A DNA stretch of 64,000 nucleotides from Candidatus Zixiibacteriota bacterium (GTDB taxonomy: Bacteria; Zixibacteria; MSB-5A5; GN15; FEB-12): NCBI GenBank assembly GCA_029860345.1, contig JAOUBJ010000015.1, forward strand, positions 81,076 to 145,075, in the 5' to 3' direction. The translations under genes were made by a program, and so were the position numbers. Position 1 is the first letter of the stretch. Each line of letters begins with the position of its first letter. This document shows positions 49,952 through 57,337 of the stretch, one piece after another. The notes beneath the pieces are model-generated. The model was not told the origin of the DNA, made no database searches, and saw only the letters and a list, made by a program, of their open reading frames with translations.

Positions 49952-52090
49952 TCAGCTTTCGCTCTGCCGCATGCTCAATCCGATGCGTTTGCGGTCGATG
50001 TCGATGGATAGCACGGTGACGCGCACTTTTTGATGCACCTTCACGATTTCAGAGGGGTCTTTGACGAATTGATCGGCCAACTCGCTGATGTGCACCAATC
50101 CGTCCTGATGAACCCCGATGTCGACAAAGGCGCCGAAATTGGTCACGTTGGTCACGACCCCCGGCAGTTTCATGCCCACTTTGAGGTCGTTCATGGTATG
50201 CACCGAGTCATCGAACGAAAACGATTCAAAGGCTGCACGCGGATCACGGCCCGGTTTGGCCAGTTCATCCATGATGTCGGTCAGGGTCGGCAGCCCGGTT
50301 CCGTCGGAGACGTAGTTTTGCAGCGTGACTTTCTTACGTAGTGATTCGTCCTGCATCAACTGAGATACGGTGCAACCCAAATCGCGCGCCATCTTCTCAA
50401 CAACCGTATAGCTCTCCGGATGTACGGCGCTTGAGTCCAACGGGTTCTTGCCGTCGGCGATGCGCATGAACCCGGCTGCCTGCTCGAACGCCTTGGGTCC
50501 CAGCCGCGGTACTTTCTTGAGGGCGGTGCGAGTCTTGAACGGTCCGTTCTCGGTGCGATAGGCGACCACGTTTTGCGCCAGCGCCGGTCCCAGGCCGGAG
50601 ACGTAAGTGAGCAGTTGTTTGCTGGCCGTGTTGACATCGACGCCGACACTGTTGACACAGCTCATCACCGTATCGTCCAGAGATTGCTTTAACGCCGTCT
50701 GGTCAACATCGTGCTGATACTGTCCGACGCCAATCGACTTGGGGTCTATCTTAACCAGTTCGGCCAGCGGGTCGGTCAGGCGGCGTCCAATCGAGACCGA
50801 TCCGCGCACGGTGACATCATGTTCCGGGAACTCCTCGCGAGCGATTTCCGAGGCGGAGTAGATCGAGGCGCCGGCTTCGTTGACCATCTCGATCTGAACA
50901 TGATCGGCCAGGGCGATCTCACGCACGAACGATTCCGTTTCGCGTCCGGCTGTGCCGTTGCCAATGGCGATCACGTTCACTTTGAAGCGCGCGCACAGCG
51001 CCTTGATGTCGCCGGCTGCTTCGTCGCGTTGTTTTGTGGAGCCGTGCGGAAAGATCGCCATATTGTGTTGCAAACCGCCCTGTTTGTCCAGCACGACCAC
51101 TTTGCAGCCGGTGCGAAAGCCGGGGTCGATAGCCAGCACGTTCTTACGAGGCAAGGGAGAGGTCATCAGAAGTTCGCGCAGGTTCTCGGCAAACACTCGG
51201 ATCGCCTCGGCATCTGCAACCGCTTTGGTTTCGTTGCGCAGTTCGGTTTCCATGGCCGGAGCGAGCAGTCGTTTGTAACTGTCCTGAACAGCCAGCGCCA
51301 CTTGTTGCGTGGCGGCGTTATTGTTGATGAGGAAGATACCTTCCAGGATGGCCAATGCTTCCTCTGCAGGCGGTGCGATCGCCACTTTCAAGACCGATTC
51401 CGCCTCGCCGCGTAACATGGCCAGCAGACGATGCGATGGAACTCTCGATAGCGGTTCCCCCCAGTCGAAATAATCTGAGAACTTAACGCCTTCGTTCTCC
51501 TTGCCCTTGGCCACAGTCGATGTGATAACGCCCTGTCTGGTGAACAGCTCACGCATCCGCGCCCGTGCGCCCGAGTCCTCGTTAATCCATTCGGAGATAA
51601 TGTCACGTGCGCCGGCCAATGCGTCGTCGATGGTCGCAACGTCTTTTTCCTGGTCAATAAACAGCTCTGCCTCTGCGTGGACATCGATGTCATCCTGCTC
51701 AAGCAACAGTTCGGCGAGCGGTTCCAAGCCGCGTTCCCGGGCAATCGTGGCGCGCGTGCGACGCTTGGGTCGGAAGGGTAGATAGATGTCTTCCAGCACG
51801 CTCATCGATTCGGCTGCATCGATTTTAGTCTGCAACTCGTCGGTGAGCAGATCGCGTTCGATCAATGACTTCAGTATAGCCTCGCGACGCTTATCCAGTT
51901 CGCGCAGTTGTGCTATTCGATCACGGACCTGAGTGATCGCAACTTCATCGAGACTGCCAGTGGCTTCTTTGCGGTAGCGTGCGATGAATGGCACGGTGGC
52001 GTCATCGTCAAGCAGACCCACGGTTGCCTGGACCTGTCTCGGTGCGAGATTGAGTTCTTGAGCGATTTTTGCGATGTGATCCTTGGTCAT
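49952..52090 (-). CDS. tex: RNA-binding transcriptional accessory protein Tex
   Basis: A 712-residue cytoplasmic nucleic-acid-binding protein. It shows the Tex N-terminal helical region (ATVPFIARYRKEATGSLDEV), a YqgF/RuvC-like core (NVLAIDPGFRTGCKVVVLD, IAIGNGTAGRETESFV), helix-hairpin-helix motifs (VDVNTASKQLLTYVSGLGPA, VPRLGPKAFEQAAGFMRI) and a C-terminal S1 domain (GMKLPGVVTNVTNFGAFVDI, QDGLVHISELADQFVKDP). Length is typical. ATG 52090 is preferred, with weak CAGGTAG upstream; ATG 52102 is in frame. It acts in transcription or RNA metabolism and stress tolerance in other bacteria. Confidence 0.95.
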   Translation of the reverse strand: MTKDHIAKIAQELNLAPRQVQATVGLLDDDATVPFIARYRKEATGSLDEVAITQVRDRIAQLRELDKRREAILKSLIERDLLTDELQTKIDAAESMSVLEDIYLPFRPKRRTRATIARERGLEPLAELLLEQDDIDVHAEAELFIDQEKDVATIDDALAGARDIISEWINEDSGARARMRELFTRQGVITSTVAKGKENEGVKFSDYFDWGEPLSRVPSHRLLAMLRGEAESVLKVAIAPPAEEALAILEGIFLINNNAATQQVALAVQDSYKRLLAPAMETELRNETKAVADAEAIRVFAENLRELLMTSPLPRKNVLAIDPGFRTGCKVVVLDKQGGLQHNMAIFPHGSTKQRDEAAGDIKALCARFKVNVIAIGNGTAGRETESFVREIALADHVQIEMVNEAGASIYSASEIAREEFPEHDVTVRGSVSIGRRLTDPLAELVKIDPKSIGVGQYQHDVDQTALKQSLDDTVMSCVNSVGVDVNTASKQLLTYVSGLGPALAQNVVAYRTENGPFKTRTALKKVPRLGPKAFEQAAGFMRIADGKNPLDSSAVHPESYTVVEKMARDLGCTVSQLMQDESLRKKVTLQNYVSDGTGLPTLTDIMDELAKPGRDPRAAFESFSFDDSVHTMNDLKVGMKLPGVVTNVTNFGAFVDIGVHQDGLVHISELADQFVKDPSEIVKVHQKVRVTVLSIDIDRKRIGLSMRQSES

Positions 52091-52205
52091 TGCTACCTGC
52101 ATCTGTTGTTAGCGTTAGGGGCGAAAGATAAACGAATCACCGGAGAAACCAAACAGAAAAGCAGGCAAGCCTTTTTTTCGAACTTCGCGGGTAACGAGCT
52201 TGAGT

Positions 52206-54071
52206 CTAGTTTCGCCTTGTTTCGTCCAGCTTTCTATTGATCTGTTCCCTGTAATCCTCGAATCGTGGGTCCGCGACCGGTTGGTCCATTCCGTTCAACA
52301 CTTTCAGCGCTGCCTCGTAACGTCGGTCATTAAAGCAGGCCGCGGCCAGATTTATGGCGGCATTCTCAAACCCGGGCATGATTTCGAGTGCGCGGCGATA
52401 AAAGAAGATGGCCGAGTCATGCATCTGCTTGAGCTCGTAGCAAGTGCCCAAATTGTTCAGCACATGGTGATGGTTGGGGTGCACACCGTATGCATCGGAG
52501 AAATCGTCAAAGGCTGCTTCATGCCGCCCCAAAGAGAAGTTGGCCACGCCACGGTACCAGGTGAGCGGTGTAGCTGCGTGATCAAACCGAACGAGCCAGG
52601 ATGTAGCCAGGTCAACTTCACGAATCACCGACGGCCATTCGGCTTGATCACGGGCGTTAAGGGCGCCGACGATGTGACTCTCGGATTGTAAGCGGACCAG
52701 ACCTACCGTGAGCGATCCAAGGGCGAGGGCGACCACGGCGGTTAAGAGCAGTCGTCGAACCTTGTCCGAGCCGATTTCCTTCGTTTTATGGACAGCCGGT
52801 ATCGATGCTAACATCAGCGCCAGGAGCATGGTGTGTACCATGCGCTCTTTGGGATAACTGAAAAAACTGATGATCATGAAAAGCACCAGGCCGAACAACA
52901 TGGTGAACGAAGCGGCGACATCATCCGAGGTAGTCGCGATGCGGACGGTTCTGATGGATTGAACCAGGGCCATAGTCAGGACGGTCAGATAACATATCAG
53001 CGAGAATATCCCCGACTCGGAAAGGATCCATAGGTAGTCGTTGTGGGGGCGCTGAAACATGGCATTGTCCGTCCATTGCCGTTTCGCGATCGGTCCGTAA
53101 GCAGGACTGATCAGTTTCCAGTTGCCGGCACCGACTCCGAGCAGGGGAAAATCAGAAAACATGGCCAGGCTGTTTTCCCACATGGCCAGCCGTTCGGCCA
53201 CCGAACCCTGGTGTAATGACGAAGCTGTCATGGCACGATCTACAACCGACTGTTGGTCCGACCGTCGTAAAATCGGTGTTGAAAAGAGGACAGCCGTTAT
53301 GGCCGCTACCAGGAAAGCAGCGACAGCCCGTCGTTTCCAAATTGGCAGTTGTCCGGCGGATATCTGTACATTACGTGACAAGACCAGCCAGGCACCGATC
53401 AGCACGATAGTCGCAAGGGCCAACGCAAACCAGGTGGCACGACTGTTGGTGAGCATCACGATAGCGATTGCCGGCACGATCGCGGCGAGACCGAAACGAC
53501 GCCAGATGATCCCACCGTGAAGGATTACATAGAGAACGAAGGGTAGCAACAGACATAAGGCGGAAGCCAGCAGGTTGCGATTGGCCAGTCCGCCGCTGCG
53601 CACGTATCCAGCGAAAGCGACATCATAATATTGGCATATTCCGATGGCAGCCAGGCAGACTGCAACTACGGTCAGTCCGCGTGCGAAGAGACCAAAGGCT
53701 GATCGGTTGCGCCGCATAATCATGGTGAAGACGACAACAAGCGACACCCACAGCGCTGCTTTCCCGGTTTCCATCACGGCTTCGGCGGGGACGTGGGCCG
53801 AACTGAGGGAGAGGGCTGTGAACAACAGAAACCCGAATAGGGAATAACCAATCGTGCGACCAGGCTGGCCCGGTACTGATTCGTCGGATGTGCTCGGCCT
53901 TGGCCACAGTGAGATTCCCAACAGTACAACCCCTGCCGATAGAGTGATCAAGCGAGGTAGAAGCACCGGGTCAAGCGTAGCCTGGGAACTCACAAAGGGA
54001 GTGACAATCAGGAGGCCGGTGCCCAGATAGGTCGGCCATCGATCCGGGCGTTGTGAAGGCGGGTGGCGCAA
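52206..54071 (-). CDS. O-antigen-ligase-like membrane protein with C-terminal TPR
   Basis: A 621-residue protein with about 10-12 membrane helices through residue 440. These include a Wzy/WaaL-type core (GLANRNLLASALCLLLPFVL, LTNSRATWFALALATIVLIG) and a long periplasmic loop with RPHNDYLWILSESG, a motif typical of O-antigen ligases/polymerases. The last 150 residues are soluble TPR repeats (WYRGVANFSLGRHEAAFDDF, LNNLGTCYELKQMHDSAIFF). It probably transfers a glycan to lipid A or protein at the periplasmic face; the acceptor is unknown. The start is TTG 54071 with no good ribosome-binding site, so the true start may be internal. It is divergent from the methyltransferase gene. Confidence 0.78.
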   Translation of the reverse strand: MRHPPSQRPDRWPTYLGTGLLIVTPFVSSQATLDPVLLPRLITLSAGVVLLGISLWPRPSTSDESVPGQPGRTIGYSLFGFLLFTALSLSSAHVPAEAVMETGKAALWVSLVVVFTMIMRRNRSAFGLFARGLTVVAVCLAAIGICQYYDVAFAGYVRSGGLANRNLLASALCLLLPFVLYVILHGGIIWRRFGLAAIVPAIAIVMLTNSRATWFALALATIVLIGAWLVLSRNVQISAGQLPIWKRRAVAAFLVAAITAVLFSTPILRRSDQQSVVDRAMTASSLHQGSVAERLAMWENSLAMFSDFPLLGVGAGNWKLISPAYGPIAKRQWTDNAMFQRPHNDYLWILSESGIFSLICYLTVLTMALVQSIRTVRIATTSDDVAASFTMLFGLVLFMIISFFSYPKERMVHTMLLALMLASIPAVHKTKEIGSDKVRRLLLTAVVALALGSLTVGLVRLQSESHIVGALNARDQAEWPSVIREVDLATSWLVRFDHAATPLTWYRGVANFSLGRHEAAFDDFSDAYGVHPNHHHVLNNLGTCYELKQMHDSAIFFYRRALEIMPGFENAAINLAAACFNDRRYEAALKVLNGMDQPVADPRFEDYREQINRKLDETRRN

Positions 54072-54163
54072 TGATTAACTCAGACAAAAGTTACTTTAGT
54101 TTGAGGTCATTTTACGGTATTCTTGAGCCGGAAGAAAAGAGTTTTATCAAGGAGATGTTGAGA

Positions 54164-54931
54164 ATGGCCGGTAGAAAACAACCTTCCGTGTTTGAAAAAT
54201 ATGCTCACGAATACGATCTGATTACCAACGCGGTGGAGCGCGTGAATTATCACCAGAAGGAAGTCGATGCCCTTATCACTCGCTTTGCGCCGGCCACGGT
54301 TCTTGATGCCGGTTGTGCCAACGGTCTGACTTCCGAGTTGTTGGCTCGTCGCGGCGTAAACACTGTGGGGTTGGATTGCTCTCGTCGGATGATTCAAGCG
54401 GCGCGTGAAAAGTGCGACTCAAAGAATCTGCCGTTGAGTTTCCGGGTGGGCAATTTCGAACGACTGCCGAAAAGTATGCACTCTGAGTTTGACCTGGTGG
54501 TCTGTCTGGCCAATAGTATTTCGGGCGTCAGCAGTGTCGCGGGAGTCAGAAAGACACTGAAGAACTTCTATGCAGTGCTGAAGCCGGGCGGTTGGCTGGT
54601 GATGCAAATGCTCAACTATTCCTCCATGAAGGAAGGAACTTTGTTCCCGATCCGAGCCACGGCCAACGACGGGATCATTTACGAGCGGTTCTCTGAACGA
54701 CGTGGAAAACGACTTTCTGTTTATGTGTCTCGTTTGGAAATGAGAGGATCGAGTCAGAAGTTTGAGGTCTTTCGGCACGAGTTTGATACTTATGACATCG
54801 CTTTGATTGGCCGATTGGTGGCCCGGAGTGGTTTTTGCAAGGTGGGTAAGTTTGGCGACTTGTACCTCAAGAAACGGTTTGCCCGGACCTCACGTGACTT
54901 GGTTTTGATTTGTCAACGGCCCATTGGTTGA
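54164..54931 (+). CDS. Class I SAM-dependent methyltransferase
   Basis: A 255-residue cytoplasmic enzyme. The SAM-binding motif I is VLDAGCANGLTSELLARRG, followed by VGLDCSRRMIQAARE (motif II acidic residue), FDLVVCLANSISGVSS (motif IV) and VLKPGGWLVMQML. The substrate is unknown; the Cys-rich SAM site and YFSE-like C-terminus are not diagnostic. ATG 54164 with AAGGAG nine bases before it is preferred. In-frame starts at 54053 (GTG) and 54071 (ATG) would overlap the divergent ligase-like gene. A PrsW-like gene follows after 50 bases with its own promoter. Confidence 0.8.
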   Translation: MAGRKQPSVFEKYAHEYDLITNAVERVNYHQKEVDALITRFAPATVLDAGCANGLTSELLARRGVNTVGLDCSRRMIQAAREKCDSKNLPLSFRVGNFERLPKSMHSEFDLVVCLANSISGVSSVAGVRKTLKNFYAVLKPGGWLVMQMLNYSSMKEGTLFPIRATANDGIIYERFSERRGKRLSVYVSRLEMRGSSQKFEVFRHEFDTYDIALIGRLVARSGFCKVGKFGDLYLKKRFARTSRDLVLICQRPIG

Positions 54932-54943
54932 GGCGTTTTTGTG

Positions 54944-54971
54944 TTGACACCTTGCCCTCTGATCCTATTTT
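54944..54971 (+). promoter_or_regulatory. Promoter placing the next gene's start codon at or near the transcript end
   Basis: TTGACA (54944-54949), 16-base spacer, TATTTT (54966-54971). The predicted transcription start (about 54978) is only a few bases from ATG 54982, and no ribosome-binding site lies between them, so the messenger would be leaderless or nearly so. Confidence 0.6.
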
Positions 54972-54981
54972 CGGTGCTACC

Positions 54982-56463
54982 ATGAAAACTGTTCTGACTA
55001 TATCTGCTGTTCTCCTTGTTGCCACCAGTTCGGTCGTCGCCCAGCGTGCGTTCACGGGCGATTCCATAATCGATGAATACCGCCCCGACGGCGAGTTGCG
55101 CATGTGGACCTTTATCGTCAAAGACTCAACCATCGGTCGATTATTCTCAACCGTGAAGGGTCGCACCACCATCGACGGTATCGAAGCACGCATCATCGAA
55201 CAACGATTGGGGCTGGACTTCAGTCGACAAGGCTCCGGAGTGTCCATCAATGTCGAAGGAAGACAGTATGTCGGAGAAAACGGCGGATACCTTGGCTGTG
55301 ATCTGACAATAAAGACGGGTGAACAGATCGCCCAGCTTGAAATCAAGAGGGATGGTGACACCCTGCGAGGTAGCGTAGAGCAGGGCGGCCGCAGCAGCGA
55401 TTTGCAGCAGCAATTTGATGTCAACGGATTCGCCGCCGACATTTACCTGCTGGATATGCACGAACTGTATCTCTCCATGCACGATTTTAAGGTCGGTGAT
55501 ACTATCCGCGACACGCTCTTTGTTCCACAGATGATGTCAAAACAGTATGTCGAAGCGACCATCCAATTGTTCGTGCAAAAGCAGGTTTATAGCGGCGTAT
55601 TCGATTCCGCTTTTGTAGTTCGATACACCCATCCACAACTTCAGGCCTTTTATTTCACGCCGGATAAGCGACTTGTGAAAGTCGAGATACCTGGTCAACA
55701 ACTGAAAGCATATCTGGACGTTGTTCGAAAATTCGAAACGGGAGCCAGTGGTCCATCGACGACCGGTCCGACAACCGGGAATGTCCTCAAGCGGCTGCCG
55801 GTCTTTCTGGCCTACTTCGTTCTGGGATTGATCGCTTTGGTATTCTACGTCGGACGTGGTTGGCGATGGGCGGTGGCCTGGGTTGCTCTGGGAGCAGGCG
55901 GAGTAGTGTACCTGGTGGTAACGGTGACTCAGATGCCGCTACAGGTGTATCTGGTTGAGCATTTGTTCATTCCCCGGATCGCAGCGGGTGGATCGCCGTA
56001 CTTCCTCGGGCTGTTTCCCGCTATGACAGCCGGTATAATCCAGGAGTTGCTCAAGGCGGGACTGATACTTGCTTTTGCATTCCTGCTGAAAGTGCGTTCG
56101 AACCGTTTAGCGGTTATTGGAGCCGTCTGCGGCGCAGGATTCGGGATTGTAGAAGGATGCTATCTGGCCACGCTGGCTGTGAACGTCGACCTGTTCTCAT
56201 GGCATTTGCTGGAACGTGGTTTTATGATTCTCTTTCACACAACGTCGGGTGCTCTGTTGGGCTACGGTCTGGTCGGTGGTATGAACAGCCGTCGGTTCCG
56301 ACTGATGTTGGTGGGGATGATCCTGTGTGATGCATTGTTGAGATACTTGCCGGTATTCGTACAGCAGAGGGTCGTTGATGTTCGGATGATGTACTTTGTG
56401 ATTCCGCTTTTGGTGGTCAGCCTGACCGGGTACACGCTTTGGCGGCTTAAGAGGGAGGGGTAA
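54982..56463 (+). CDS. Exported domain fused to a PrsW/YhfC-like membrane domain
   Basis: A 493-residue protein. Signal peptide 1-21, then a soluble beta-rich domain (about 25-260) with no recognised family. A C-terminal membrane part of seven or eight helices starts at RLPVFLAYFVLGLIALVFY. Its conserved polar residues lie in helices: GIIQELLKAGLILA, AGFGIVEGCYLATLAV and FHTTSGALLGYG. The pattern Glu-x2-Lys, Glu-Gly and His resembles the PrsW/YhfC glutamic intramembrane protease superfamily, but the first motif has a single Glu rather than Glu-Glu, so activity is uncertain. It may process or sense envelope proteins through its external domain. Confidence 0.55.
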   Translation: MKTVLTISAVLLVATSSVVAQRAFTGDSIIDEYRPDGELRMWTFIVKDSTIGRLFSTVKGRTTIDGIEARIIEQRLGLDFSRQGSGVSINVEGRQYVGENGGYLGCDLTIKTGEQIAQLEIKRDGDTLRGSVEQGGRSSDLQQQFDVNGFAADIYLLDMHELYLSMHDFKVGDTIRDTLFVPQMMSKQYVEATIQLFVQKQVYSGVFDSAFVVRYTHPQLQAFYFTPDKRLVKVEIPGQQLKAYLDVVRKFETGASGPSTTGPTTGNVLKRLPVFLAYFVLGLIALVFYVGRGWRWAVAWVALGAGGVVYLVVTVTQMPLQVYLVEHLFIPRIAAGGSPYFLGLFPAMTAGIIQELLKAGLILAFAFLLKVRSNRLAVIGAVCGAGFGIVEGCYLATLAVNVDLFSWHLLERGFMILFHTTSGALLGYGLVGGMNSRRFRLMLVGMILCDALLRYLPVFVQQRVVDVRMMYFVIPLLVVSLTGYTLWRLKREG

Positions 56464-56501
56464 TTCTTTTCTGTCATTCCCGCGAAGGCGGGAATCCACT
56501 C

Positions 56502-56789
56502 TTAGACTACTGATTCGTAAAGGTCCTCCCAATTGGGATTCTCTTTTTCTATCATCCGTATCTTCCATGCCCTACGCCATTTCTTGATCTGTTTCTCACG
56601 AGTGATTGCAGCGTAGACATCATCATGCGTTTCATAGTAGACTAGGCGATGAACCTTATACTTTTTGGTAAAACCCTCCACGCTTCCTGACTTGTGCTGA
56701 TAGATGCGGCCGACAAGGTCGCCGGTTATCCCTGTGTAGAGTGTACCGTGTCTATCGCTCGCGACAATGTATACGTAATACTGCGACAT
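56502..56789 (-). CDS. GIY-YIG endonuclease-domain protein
   Basis: A 95-residue protein consisting of one GIY-YIG nuclease domain of the YhbQ/UvrC-N type. It starts YYVYIVASDRHGTLYTGITG (the two Tyr/Ile strands), followed by DLVGRIYQHKSG with the catalytic Arg and AAITREKQIKKWRRAWK with the catalytic Glu. It probably nicks structured or damaged DNA; some members are of unknown biological role. It is on the same strand as a second GIY-YIG-like gene 82 bases upstream, separated by a repeat hairpin with GGGGGTCCAT. Confidence 0.9.
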   Translation of the reverse strand: MSQYYVYIVASDRHGTLYTGITGDLVGRIYQHKSGSVEGFTKKYKVHRLVYYETHDDVYAAITREKQIKKWRRAWKIRMIEKENPNWEDLYESVV

Positions 56790-56871
56790 AAGGAAGATGG
56801 ACCCCCGCCTTCGCGGGGGTGACAGCGAGAGAACCCATCTGTCGCTTTACCCCAGGTGGGATACTTAAAGA

Positions 56872-57327
56872 TCATCGCTTGTTGTACAGTGGATGTTGTC
56901 CTTTGCCTGCCTTTGCGTACTTGCTGAATGCCTCGTACTCGAAGAATGCCACCCAGCCCATCTTGAGATACTCTTCCGGACTCCGTTTTGTAACGTCGCA
57001 GTCAATGGACATGGCGGCGACATACATGCACTTTTTCCACTGACTATAATCACCCAGATCCTCACGCATTGACTTTCCACCGCTATGCCCTTTGCCGCCC
57101 TTGATGGTACGATCGAGTTGATACCACCTGCCTGCCAGACCATTTCGTGAATTAGTCATCCCAATGTAGTCAACATCTTTCCATTCGGGCCGGGTACCTG
57201 TCAAGCTCCTCTTGTCTGTAACAGCTATGAGGTAGACACCAGGCCGGCGTCGGCGCGGATAACGGTGTCGGTGGCTCCAGTCGTACCATTCAGAGAATTC
57301 CAGTTCGGGCAATTGAATTCTTCTCAT
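56872..57327 (-). CDS. Divergent GIY-YIG-like protein
   Basis: A 151-residue protein with an N-terminal basic segment and a GIY-YIG-like core: PGVYLIAV (first strand), VDYIGMTNSRNGLAGRWYQL (second strand plus Arg helix) and WVAFFEYEAFSKYAKAGKGQ (possible Glu and closing helix), then PLYNKR. A 40-residue insertion separates the Arg and Glu motifs, so it is a remote member. ATG 57327 follows GAGGGGGGG and lies ten bases after the PEP-binding-domain gene, so it is probably cotranscribed with that gene. I cannot assign a substrate. Confidence 0.6.
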   Translation of the reverse strand: MRRIQLPELEFSEWYDWSHRHRYPRRRRPGVYLIAVTDKRSLTGTRPEWKDVDYIGMTNSRNGLAGRWYQLDRTIKGGKGHSGGKSMREDLGDYSQWKKCMYVAAMSIDCDVTKRSPEEYLKMGWVAFFEYEAFSKYAKAGKGQHPLYNKR

Positions 57328-57337
57328 AATCCCCCCC

